Assembly (NCBI GenBank): GCA_000314955.1
Contig: BAEM01000034.1
Coordinates: 124,001 to 188,000 of the forward strand
From: Paraglaciecola chathamensis S18K6
Lineage (GTDB): Bacteria > Pseudomonadota > Gammaproteobacteria > Enterobacterales > Alteromonadaceae
Direction: 5' to 3'
DNA: 64,000 bases
A program made the position numbers and the translations under genes. Under the pieces are notes generated by a model, which worked only from the letters and a program-made list of their open reading frames with translations, made no database searches and was not told the DNA's origin. Of this stretch, positions 18,690 through 26,631 are shown piece after piece. Each line of letters starts with the position of its first letter. The first letter of the stretch is position 1.

Positions 18690-19304
18690 ATGACTCAGCG
18701 TAAACGCTCATCAAATATCAACCTAGCGAGTATGCGTAAAGGATTTTCAGTCAAACCTTTGGCACTAGGTATTGCAGCAGTAATGCTTAGTCGTTGCGGT
18801 GAAGAAACTGAAAAAGCCACTGTGTATACCTCAGTAGACGATTGTACCAATCAAAATCCAGGGCAAGAAGAACTGTGTAAGACCGCCTACCAAGACGCGT
18901 TAGATGAAGCCCAGCGAACTGGCCCTAAATACGCATCACGACAAATATGTGAAGAAGAGTTTGGCGCGAATCAGTGCAATTATACGCGCACCGAGAGCGG
19001 TTCATTCTTTATGCCCTTTATGGCAGGTTACATGTTGAGTAACCTACTCTCTCCTAGGGGATATAACACTCAACCTATGTTTACCTCCTATTCGCCCTAC
19101 TCGTCTTATCGACACCGTTGGATGGGCGCTGATGGCAGCGATTATGGAGACTACCGCCGCCGCAACATGAACGTCAGCAAAAAAGCGTTCAAATCTAAGC
19201 CCAGTGTATCGAAAACCATGAGCCGTGGTGGGTTTGGTAGCAGTGTACGCGCTAAGTCAAGCTGGGGCAGCTCTAGTAGAAAGTCCAGTGGTTGGGGTGG
19301 CTAA
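18690..19304 (+). CDS. yjfM: YjfM-like DUF1190 protein
   Basis: A 204-residue exported or membrane-anchored protein of the DUF1190 family (E. coli YjfM). It has a basic N-terminus, a hydrophobic stretch (about residues 21-34), the cysteine pairs DDCTNQNPGQEELC and CEEEFGANQC, the GSFFMPFMAGYMLSNLL segment, and a low-complexity Ser/Gly/Arg tail ending SSGWGG. Where the E. coli protein has a lipobox LAGC, this one reads LSRC. Arginine just before the cysteine is not accepted by the usual lipoprotein rules, so lipidation is doubtful. AGGAGG lies directly upstream of the start. Confidence 0.85.
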   Translation: MTQRKRSSNINLASMRKGFSVKPLALGIAAVMLSRCGEETEKATVYTSVDDCTNQNPGQEELCKTAYQDALDEAQRTGPKYASRQICEEEFGANQCNYTRTESGSFFMPFMAGYMLSNLLSPRGYNTQPMFTSYSPYSSYRHRWMGADGSDYGDYRRRNMNVSKKAFKSKPSVSKTMSRGGFGSSVRAKSSWGSSSRKSSGWGG

Positions 19305-19312
19305 CGCGTTTT

Positions 19313-20476
19313 ATGTTTCGTATTCCTATACAGCAACGCCCCAATTGGCAACGTAAAGCCGCTGATTTCGGCTTCAAATTCCATACTATGCACGGGGAGC
19401 CCTATTGGGACGAAACAGCTTATTACCAATTTACGCTTAACCAAATAGAAAACGACATAGAACAGCCCACTGCTGATATTCACCAAATGTGTTTGGCAGT
19501 GGTCGAACGCGTGGTTCATGATGAAGCCCTACTGGCGCGTTTTCAGATACCTGAAACATTTTGGCTGCCTATTGCAGATTCATGGAAGAGTCGTGACCCA
19601 AGCTTATATTCGCGTTTGGATTTTAGTTACGATGGCAGCGGGCCAGCAAAGCTATATGAAAATAACGCAGATACGCCGACTTCCTTGTATGAAAGTGGGT
19701 TTTGGCAGTGGCTATGGTTAGAAGAGCAAGTCAACAAAGGGTTAGTGCATAAAAAAGCCGACCAATTTAATTCTCTCCAAGAAAAGCTTGTTATCCGATT
19801 GGGCGAAATAGCTCATCACTATCAATTAGATTTCATGCATTTTGCGTGTTGCAAAGACACAGACGAAGATAGAGGTACGGTGCAGTACTTGCAAGACTGC
19901 GCCAGAGAAGCCGGGATCGCAGATTACTTTGTCTATATGGAAGATATTGGATTAAGTGAAAGTGCTGCGTTTACCGATCATGACGACCAAATCATCGAAA
20001 CGTTATTTAAACTTTACCCATGGGAATTTATGCAGCGTGAAGATTTTGCCCAGCATATTCAGTCCTCTGGTACTCACTGGGTTGAGCCACTGTGGAAATC
20101 GGTTTTATCTAATAAAGCGCTGATGCCCATGTTATGGAAAATGTTTCCCGGCCATCCTAATTTGCTCGCGTCATACTTTGAAGACGAACTGCACCTAGCA
20201 AACGAAACTCAGCTGGTAAAAAAACCCATATTTTCTCGCGAAGGCGCCAATATCAGTATTATTGAAAACGGAAAAACGGTGCTTGAAGCTCAAGGACCGT
20301 ATGGTGAAGAAGGGTTTATTTATCAAGCCTATTCGCCATTGCCAAAATTTGGAGATAATCACACCTTGATTGGTTCTTGGTTGGTTGACGATCAACCAGC
20401 AGGTATATCAGTAAGGGAAGATACCTCCCTTATTACTCAAGATATGTCGCGTTATTTACCGCATATTATTTTGTGA
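19313..20476 (+). CDS. yjfC: YjfC-like glutathionylspermidine-synthase-family ATP-grasp protein
   Basis: The 387-residue protein matches E. coli YjfC (387 aa) closely. It has a start MFRIPIQQRPNWQ, the YWDETAYYQFTLNQIE block, LYENNADTPTSLYES, CKDTDEDRGTVQYLQDC, VEPLWKSVLSNKALMP and the FPGHPNLLASYFED/KKPIFSREGANI ATP-grasp segment. This is the synthetase part of the glutathionylspermidine synthase family, which ligates an amine to a peptide carboxylate. The true substrate of the YjfC branch is unknown to me. I start at 19313, 8 bases after the DUF1190 stop. Confidence 0.9.
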   Translation: MFRIPIQQRPNWQRKAADFGFKFHTMHGEPYWDETAYYQFTLNQIENDIEQPTADIHQMCLAVVERVVHDEALLARFQIPETFWLPIADSWKSRDPSLYSRLDFSYDGSGPAKLYENNADTPTSLYESGFWQWLWLEEQVNKGLVHKKADQFNSLQEKLVIRLGEIAHHYQLDFMHFACCKDTDEDRGTVQYLQDCAREAGIADYFVYMEDIGLSESAAFTDHDDQIIETLFKLYPWEFMQREDFAQHIQSSGTHWVEPLWKSVLSNKALMPMLWKMFPGHPNLLASYFEDELHLANETQLVKKPIFSREGANISIIENGKTVLEAQGPYGEEGFIYQAYSPLPKFGDNHTLIGSWLVDDQPAGISVREDTSLITQDMSRYLPHIIL

Positions 20477-20480
20477 CAAT

Positions 20481-20509
20481 TTGACATCTCATTTTCTATT
20501 CATTTAAGT
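20481..20509 (+). promoter_or_regulatory. Possible promoter before the rhomboid gene
   Basis: A perfect -35 TTGACA (20481-20486) is followed 17 bases later by TTAAGT, only three of six matches to the -10. It lies 4 bases past the yjfC-like stop, so the rhomboid gene may have its own start site. Confidence 0.35.
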
Positions 20510-20543
20510 CAAAATACTGTTATCACTTAATCAACGCAGTTTT

Positions 20544-21122
20544 ATGAATAGCAAAAACTTCACATCGCGCACTTCTTCTGGTTTAAGCCAACAGTTAAAA
20601 ATTGTTGGCTGCATTTTCGTTTTAATCACTGCCATCGAAATAATTAACCTCCTAACTGGGCGGGCATTAAACCATTTCGGTAATATTCCGCGCTATATCC
20701 CAGGACTTATTGGTGTTTTAACTGGGCCGTTTTTACACGGGAGTTTAAGCCATTACCTATCGAACATTATCCCATTGTGTGTGCTGAGTTTTCTGATGTT
20801 GCAATACGGCAATAAACGATTTTTCGGCGTCACATTTTTTTGCATCATACTAACCGGATTATTGGTGTGGTTATTTGGCCGCTCTGCCAGTCATATTGGC
20901 GCTAGCAGTGTGATATACAGTTATTTTGGCTTTCTTTTATTAGCTGGCTTTTTAAGCCGAAAGTTCAAGTTGATCATCATATCTTTGCTGGTGGCTTTTT
21001 TTTACGGTGGCCTAATATTCGGGGTGCTGCCCGCAAGAACCTTTGTATCTTGGGAAGGGCATCTATTTGGCTTTATCTCTGGTTTGATTGCCGCAAGATT
21101 GTGGGCTAAAAACGTGCCGTAA
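20544..21122 (+). CDS. Rhomboid-family intramembrane serine protease
   Basis: Rhomboids cleave transmembrane substrates within the inner membrane. This 192-residue protein has about six membrane segments. The family features are GPFLHGSLSHYLSN (TM2 His/Asn region), HIGASSVIYS (serine motif near residue 119) and the catalytic-histidine segment SWEGHLFGFISG. The serine motif reads GASS where the consensus is GxSG; this variant can still be active. It follows the yjf-like operon by 67 bases, and a membrane-quality-control link with PspA and DUF350 is possible but inferred. Confidence 0.88.
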   Translation: MNSKNFTSRTSSGLSQQLKIVGCIFVLITAIEIINLLTGRALNHFGNIPRYIPGLIGVLTGPFLHGSLSHYLSNIIPLCVLSFLMLQYGNKRFFGVTFFCIILTGLLVWLFGRSASHIGASSVIYSYFGFLLLAGFLSRKFKLIIISLLVAFFYGGLIFGVLPARTFVSWEGHLFGFISGLIAARLWAKNVP

Positions 21123-21237
21123 CAAGTCAAAAACGAGTGATAACGCTTTATCCTTAAATTAACTAAATGTAGTGCTAGAGCGTGAAGTACAACTTCCCTA
21201 TAATGCATGAGCAGTTTATAAACTAATCAAGGCCCCA

Positions 21238-21936
21238 ATGAGTAATCAAGCCCCTAAAAAGCAAAACGGATTTTTTGGAAATCTGGCATTTAACATCGTT
21301 ATTCCCGTGGTGATCATGAGCAACTTAAGCTCTGACCAGTACCTAGGCCCTGCATGGAGTATTGTGGCGGCACTTATATTTCCCATCGGGTATGGGCTTT
21401 GGGATCTAAAAGAATCAGGCAAAGTAAACGCCTTCTCTGTGTTAGGGATTGTCAGCGTAATTTTAACTGGCGGTATTAGCCTATTGGAACTTCCTGCGGA
21501 ATATATCGCGATAAAAGAAGCTGCCATTCCGGCAGTTATCGGTATCGCAGTATTGATAACTCAGCGCACGACTAAGCCCCTATTAAAGGTCCTTGTACTC
21601 AATGAGCAAATTGTCAATTGGGATAACTTATCTCAAGCTCTCGAAGCAAAAGGGACCACCAGTGATTTTGAAGGTAAAATGGCGATCAGTTCTTATATCG
21701 TTGCCGGTTCGTTCTTCTTATCCTCAGTATTAAATTATGTGTTGGCGAAAGTGATTTTAGTTAGCCCGCCAGGAACAACAGAGTACACAGAAGAATTAGG
21801 GCGCATGACGGCCTTAAGTTACCCAGTGATTGTTATTCCCAGCATGATAATGTTAATGGGTGCCCTGTGGTACTTGTTCGCGCAAATCAAAAAGCTAACC
21901 GGTGAGGATTTAGAGAACTTCCTCGCGCAGCAATAA
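21238..21936 (+). CDS. VC0807-type integral membrane protein
   Basis: The 232-residue protein has about six membrane segments and resembles the VC0807 family of uncharacterised membrane proteins. FNIVIPVVIM and IVAALIFPIGYGLWDL near the N-terminus, and FLSSVLNYVLAKVIL in the second half are typical. Such proteins are sometimes labelled MFS transporters, but the size is too small for that. It ends at a strong bidirectional terminator. Confidence 0.75.
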   Translation: MSNQAPKKQNGFFGNLAFNIVIPVVIMSNLSSDQYLGPAWSIVAALIFPIGYGLWDLKESGKVNAFSVLGIVSVILTGGISLLELPAEYIAIKEAAIPAVIGIAVLITQRTTKPLLKVLVLNEQIVNWDNLSQALEAKGTTSDFEGKMAISSYIVAGSFFLSSVLNYVLAKVILVSPPGTTEYTEELGRMTALSYPVIVIPSMIMLMGALWYLFAQIKKLTGEDLENFLAQQ

Positions 21937-21962
21937 GCAACGAAAACTAATTCAGTACTGAA

Positions 21963-22000
21963 AAAAAACCGCTGACAACATACATTGTCAGCGGTTTTTT
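21963..22000. terminator. Bidirectional intrinsic terminator
   Basis: A perfect 16-bp inverted repeat (AAAAAACCGCTGACAA / TTGTCAGCGGTTTTTT) with a 6-base loop has a T-run on each strand. It serves the convergent VC0807-type and alkaline phosphatase genes. Confidence 0.95.
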
Positions 22001-22023
22001 ATTACATCATTCGCTAATCCTAA

Positions 22024-23313
22024 CTACTTTCTACCTAGCAAACTAAAGATATTATCCGCGACTTGTGTGTTGTTTAACATTCCACGAAACATTTCACTAC
22101 CTGGACCTTTAGCAAAAACTGGCACATCCACGCCTGTGTGGCCGCCTGTTGTCCAGCCAGTGTTGGTGCGCACATCTAATAAAGTTTTCACCGTTTGATA
22201 AGCTATTTCTTCATCTTGCGTGTCAATTGCTTCTATTTTGGATTTTTCTTCTTCATTGAGCGAGAAGCCCAGTAACTCTGCTGCTAATGCACTTTTCTTT
22301 TCAGCAGACATTAGCTGTTTAGCAATGGCGTATGGAGACGCTTGCAAATTATCGAGCCATTGAGGCTCCCAGCGATAAATTTTATTTGCGCCAATGGTGA
22401 AGCCACCCGTGCTGTGATCAGCGGTCAATACCAGTAAGGTATCAGGATGGGCATCAACATACTGCTCTAACCATGTCATGGTCTGTGCTAAGTCTTGCAT
22501 TTCGGACATGGCGGCGCCAACGTCATTCGAATGCCCAGCCCAATCTATTTGACTGGCTTCAACAAGTAGAAAGAAACCTTGGTCATTTTCAAGATGTTCC
22601 ACTGCAGCTTGCGTAAGCGTTTTTAAACGCTGCTTAGGGGGCATATCTAACGCCCAGTTTAAGCCTTGCTCTGCAAACAATCCTAATAAGGGCTGTTTGC
22701 TATTGGCTGTTTTCAAGTGTGCAATGTTATCAACGTACTGATAACCAGCCTTTTTGAATTCTGCCACCAAGTTACGGTCGTCACGTATGAAGTAGTCCCA
22801 ACCACCACCGAGCATGACATCTAATACAAAGTGATCATTAATCTTTTCATCAAAGTAACTATCAGCGATTTGATCGTAGTTTTTCCGGCTTTCGTTGTGG
22901 GCCGAATAGCCTGCAGGTGTAGCATGGTTAATCTGTGAAGTCACAGCAACGCCCGTTTTCATTCCCTGCTCTTTCGCCCACTCAAGCACGGTAGAAACTG
23001 GTTTTTTATCCACATTAACGGCAATGGCGCCATTATATGATTTCACACCTGTAGCTAACGCAGTTGCGCCAGCGGCTGAGTCAGTCACATAACCTGAGAT
23101 TCGAGCGGGATAGGTACTTGCCATCCCCACTAACATACGGTCAAAAACAGTTTGCTCTACGTCTAGGGTGTTTTTGTCATCAGCGAAATAACGATATGCC
23201 GTCGTATACGCAGGCCCCATTCCGTCACCAACAACCATAATCACATTTTTAGGCTCTTGCGCTACGACTCCCAAACTAAGAGCTGATAGCAAAATGGTAT
23301 TCACAAACTTCAT
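22024..23313 (-). CDS. Periplasmic alkaline phosphatase (PhoA superfamily)
   Basis: This enzyme hydrolyses phosphate monoesters outside the inner membrane. The 429-residue precursor has a signal peptide (MKFVNTILLSALSLGVVAQ). It shows the metal site VGDGMGPA, the catalytic serine motif TDSAAGATALATG, metal-binding EASQIDWAGHSNDVG and TADHSTGG, and the late histidine motif TGGHTGVDVPVFAKGPG, so all metal ligands look intact. It is divergent from aceA. A single Pho-box-like half-site upstream is not enough to claim PhoB control. Confidence 0.93.
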   Translation of the reverse strand: MKFVNTILLSALSLGVVAQEPKNVIMVVGDGMGPAYTTAYRYFADDKNTLDVEQTVFDRMLVGMASTYPARISGYVTDSAAGATALATGVKSYNGAIAVNVDKKPVSTVLEWAKEQGMKTGVAVTSQINHATPAGYSAHNESRKNYDQIADSYFDEKINDHFVLDVMLGGGWDYFIRDDRNLVAEFKKAGYQYVDNIAHLKTANSKQPLLGLFAEQGLNWALDMPPKQRLKTLTQAAVEHLENDQGFFLLVEASQIDWAGHSNDVGAAMSEMQDLAQTMTWLEQYVDAHPDTLLVLTADHSTGGFTIGANKIYRWEPQWLDNLQASPYAIAKQLMSAEKKSALAAELLGFSLNEEEKSKIEAIDTQDEEIAYQTVKTLLDVRTNTGWTTGGHTGVDVPVFAKGPGSEMFRGMLNNTQVADNIFSLLGRK

Positions 23314-23721
23314 TTCATTCCTATATTTGCTTGTTATTCAAACGCTTGATTATACGCAGCCTTTTATGACATGGCGTACTACCAAGCATGTTTTTTTTAA
23401 TACCGCGGCGTTTTTTTGTCGCAAAATATTTGCGAAGTTCACAGCGGGCAAAAAACAAGACGTGCATCCCACATATACCTCTCTCGACACTTTTATCGTT
23501 CCAGCAGCTTTATATATATGCTGATTAATATAACCGGCCACCACTCATCCCTTGAAATTCAAAGCGCGCCAATATTCATTCATAAAATAAATGACGAAAA
23601 TCAATATCATTTTCTTTCGTTATTGAAATTCTGTTAGTAGGATTCAGTCATCGGTTAGCAGCAACATTCGGTTTACAAACCCGCTAATCAAATTTTACTT
23701 TCAAACATAAGGAACATCGTC
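23314..23721. other. Long divergent intergenic region between alkaline phosphatase and aceA
   Basis: The 408 bases carry no convincing gene. They hold a minus-strand -10-like TATAAT (23349-23354) for the phosphatase and a perfect palindrome at 23419-23435. Two TTGAAATT motifs occur near 23552 and 23624 on the aceA side, and an aceA ribosome-binding site AAGGAA lies near 23709. Short open frames crossing it on the plus strand lack initiation signals and protein-like composition. Confidence 0.7.
23419..23435. promoter_or_regulatory. Perfect 17-bp palindrome, operator candidate
   Basis: TCGCAAA-ATA-TTTGCGA is a perfect 7-3-7 inverted repeat in the divergent promoter region. It is typical in size for a dimeric repressor site. 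The regulator is unknown; it does not match FadR or CRP consensus sites. Confidence 0.45.
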
Positions 23722-25323
23722 ATGTCTAACTATACAAATGACATTCAAGCTGCCCAAACCTTAACAGGCGAAAATAACCAAACGTGGAATGCAATCAACC
23801 CTGAATACGTTGCACGAATGAAAGCACAAAACCGCTTCAAGACAGGCTTAGACATTGCGAAATACACTGCGGGTATCATGCGTAAAGATATGGCTGACTA
23901 TGACAATGATTCAAGCTCATATACCCAGTCTCTAGGTTGCTGGCACGGGTTCATCGGCCAACAAAAAATGCTAGCCATTAAGAAGCATCACGGTACCACT
24001 GATAAGCGTTATTTGTATTTATCAGGTTGGATGGTCGCGGCGCTGCGTTCTGAGTTTGGCCCACTACCAGACCAATCTATGCACGAAAAAACGTCAGTAC
24101 CCGCTTTAATAGAAGAACTTTATACCTTCTTGCGCCAAGCTGACGCGAAAGAGTTAGGCGAATTATTCACAGCCCTTGATAAAGCAAAAGAAGCAGGCGA
24201 AAGCACGCAAGAGATTCAAGACAAAATTGATAACTACCAAACTCACGTAGTACCTATTATTGCTGATATTGATGCCGGTTTTGGTAACGAAGAAGCAACT
24301 TACTTACTTGCTAAAAAGATGATCGAAGCCGGTGCATGTTGTATTCAAATCGAGAACCAAGTGTCTGATGCGAAACAATGTGGCCACCAAGACGGCAAGG
24401 TAACCGTACCTCATGAAGATTTCTTGTGTAAAATCAATGCAGTACGTTACGCTTTCCTTGAGCTAGGTGTAGATGATGGTGTGATTGTTGCCCGTACTGA
24501 TTCTCTAGGTGCAGGCCTGACGCAAAAAATCCCTGTGTCTCAATCACCTGACGACTTAGCGGCTCAATACAATGCCTTTTTAGAAACCTCAGAAGTGTCT
24601 TCTGTTGATGATCTAAAAGACGGTGACTCTGTGTTGAAACTAGATGGCAAACTTGTTAAGCCAGTTCGTTTACCGAATGGGTTGTACAAGTTCAAAGAAA
24701 ACACTGGTTTCGACCGTGTGGTACTTGACTGTATCACCTCACTACAAAATGGTGCTGACTTACTGTGGATTGAAACAGAAAAACCTCACGTTCAGCAAAT
24801 TGGTGAAATGGTAAGTGCCATTCGTAAAGAAGTACCAGACGCGAAGCTAGTTTATAACAATTCGCCTTCTTTCAACTGGACGCTTAACTTCCGTCAGCAA
24901 GTATTTGACGCATGGTCTGAGCAAGGTAAAGATGTAGCTGACTACAACCGTGATGAATTGATGTCTGCACGTTACGACGCCTCTGAACTGGCTCAAGAAG
25001 CAGACGAAAAAGTACGCACATTCCAAGCTGATGCAGCACGTGAAGCAGGTATCTTCCATCACTTGATCACACTACCAACTTACCATACGGCAGCACTTTC
25101 AACTGATAACCTAGCGAAAGGTTACTTCGGTGAGGAAGGTATGTTGGCATACGTTAAAGGTGTTCAACGTAAAGAGCTACGTGAAGGGTTAGCTTGTGTG
25201 AAACACCAAGCAATGGCCGGCTCTAACTTAGGTGATGATCACAAAGAATATTTCTCTGGTGAGCAAGCGCTTAAGGCATCAGGTAAAGACAACACTATGA
25301 ACCAGTTCGACGTGGCCGTATAA
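23722..25323 (+). CDS. aceA: Isocitrate lyase
   Basis: Isocitrate lyase splits isocitrate into glyoxylate and succinate, the first step of the glyoxylate shunt used for growth on acetate and fatty acids. The 533-residue protein belongs to the longer subfamily found in Pseudomonas and Alteromonadales. It has the catalytic cysteine motif KQCGH, the metal-binding IADIDAGFGNEEATY and the C-terminal YNNSPSFNW and HHLITLPTYHTAAL motifs. A strong terminator follows. LysR and malate synthase genes come next, giving a complete glyoxylate-shunt locus. Confidence 0.97.
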   Translation: MSNYTNDIQAAQTLTGENNQTWNAINPEYVARMKAQNRFKTGLDIAKYTAGIMRKDMADYDNDSSSYTQSLGCWHGFIGQQKMLAIKKHHGTTDKRYLYLSGWMVAALRSEFGPLPDQSMHEKTSVPALIEELYTFLRQADAKELGELFTALDKAKEAGESTQEIQDKIDNYQTHVVPIIADIDAGFGNEEATYLLAKKMIEAGACCIQIENQVSDAKQCGHQDGKVTVPHEDFLCKINAVRYAFLELGVDDGVIVARTDSLGAGLTQKIPVSQSPDDLAAQYNAFLETSEVSSVDDLKDGDSVLKLDGKLVKPVRLPNGLYKFKENTGFDRVVLDCITSLQNGADLLWIETEKPHVQQIGEMVSAIRKEVPDAKLVYNNSPSFNWTLNFRQQVFDAWSEQGKDVADYNRDELMSARYDASELAQEADEKVRTFQADAAREAGIFHHLITLPTYHTAALSTDNLAKGYFGEEGMLAYVKGVQRKELREGLACVKHQAMAGSNLGDDHKEYFSGEQALKASGKDNTMNQFDVAV

Positions 25324-25344
25324 CGTTTAAGGCTTCATTTTATG

Positions 25345-25373
25345 AAAATAGCAGGGTCACCTGCTATTTTTTT
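25345..25373 (+). terminator. Intrinsic terminator after aceA
   Basis: A perfect 11-bp stem (AAAATAGCAGG / CCTGCTATTTT) with a GTCA loop is followed by further T residues, so lysR and glcB are probably transcribed separately. Confidence 0.93.
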
Positions 25374-25587
25374 GCCTGTCTGATAGCATTCACTTGTAAA
25401 ATATATTTAGCCCTAACATCATTATATGATATTGAAATTTCGTTATATTCTATAGCCTAAACCAGCTAAAAATTAAAATTATCCATAAAATACAAAAGCT
25501 TAAATTTTTTCATAAACCCTCTGGTATCTTTTTCTCATCTAAGTACAATCTGATAATACAATAAAAAACAAGAAGTGCATTAATAGT

Positions 25588-26532
25588 ATGAATATTTCAA
25601 AAGTGGACCTTAATTTATTGGTGTACCTGGATGTCCTTTTACGCGAAGGCAGCGTAACCCGCGCCGCGAACCAACTGAGTATCACCCAGCCAGCCATGAG
25701 CAATGGCTTGAAACGCTTACGTGATCTATTTAAAGATCCATTACTGGTGCGTACCAGTGATGGCATGACTCCGACTAAGCGTGCCTTAGAACTTCAACCG
25801 GTTATACGCGACGTGTTATCCAAACTTGAAGCATCTATTCAACCCGAAACAGACTTTGTGCCAGAAACCAGCAAACGTACGTTCAGGATTATGGCCAGCG
25901 ATTACGCCGAATCAACTTTGCTGCTTGAGGTTATTCGCCAACTCGCTAAAGTCGCGCCCAATATTACCTTGGACATGATCACCCCAAGTGACGTGACCTT
26001 TCATGATGTTGAGCAAGGTAAAGTAGACATGGCAATCAATCGCTTTGAAGAATTACCGCTGTCCTTTCATCAAAAAGTAGTGTGGTACGATCGCTTTGCC
26101 TGTGTTGTTAGCAGTAACAATCCCATCGTGGAGAACTTTACTCTACAAAATTATATCGACAGTAAGCACATATGGGTCAGTAAAACCGGCTTTGGTGTAG
26201 GTGTAGGGATAGATCCAAATGAAGTCCAAAAGCTTGGATGGGTGGATGCTGAGTTAACTAAAATCGGCCAAAAACGCGATATAAGAGTGTTTACTCGTCA
26301 CTATCACGTTGCGCTGCAATTGGCTAAAGTGCAAAACCTTGTGGCGACGCTTCCTAGTAAAGCCGCAGCGCTTTATGAGAATGATCCAAACATAGTAATT
26401 TTAGACCCGCCTTTTGATATTCCCCCTATCGGCCTAAAAATGGCTTGGAGCGCTTTGTTGCATCACGATGCTGGGCATATTTGGCTACGACGATTGATCA
26501 CTGATGTAGGTGAAGCATTGTCCGCTCAGTAG
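25588..26532 (+). CDS. LysR-family transcriptional regulator of the glyoxylate locus
   Basis: The 314-residue protein has the N-terminal winged helix-turn-helix of LysR regulators (VDLNLLVYLDVLLREGSVTRAANQLSITQPAMSNGLKRLR, here in NodD/LeuO-like form). A periplasmic-binding-protein-like effector domain follows. It lies between aceA and glcB, both on the same strand, and most likely controls one or both in response to a metabolite. A motif TTGAAATT occurs upstream of this gene (near 25434) and twice upstream of aceA, which might be part of its operator. Confidence 0.85.
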   Translation: MNISKVDLNLLVYLDVLLREGSVTRAANQLSITQPAMSNGLKRLRDLFKDPLLVRTSDGMTPTKRALELQPVIRDVLSKLEASIQPETDFVPETSKRTFRIMASDYAESTLLLEVIRQLAKVAPNITLDMITPSDVTFHDVEQGKVDMAINRFEELPLSFHQKVVWYDRFACVVSSNNPIVENFTLQNYIDSKHIWVSKTGFGVGVGIDPNEVQKLGWVDAELTKIGQKRDIRVFTRHYHVALQLAKVQNLVATLPSKAAALYENDPNIVILDPPFDIPPIGLKMAWSALLHHDAGHIWLRRLITDVGEALSAQ

Positions 26533-26631
26533 TACATTCATACAATTTATAGCTGAGATAGAAACCATAAATTAAACAAAGTAAGCTTTACTTCGTAGAC
26601 TGGGTTCATAGCCTTACAAATGGAGTAGATC

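Noticed and set aside
23362-23372. Possible Pho box upstream of the alkaline phosphatase gene (minus-strand ATGTCATAAAA)
   Set aside because: Only one half-site resembles the consensus; neither of the positions 11 bp away gives a second CTGTCAT-like half-site.
23416-23637. A plus-strand open frame of 73 codons before aceA
   Set aside because: It has no ribosome-binding site, crosses a palindrome and promoter-like sequence, and its translation has no protein-like features.
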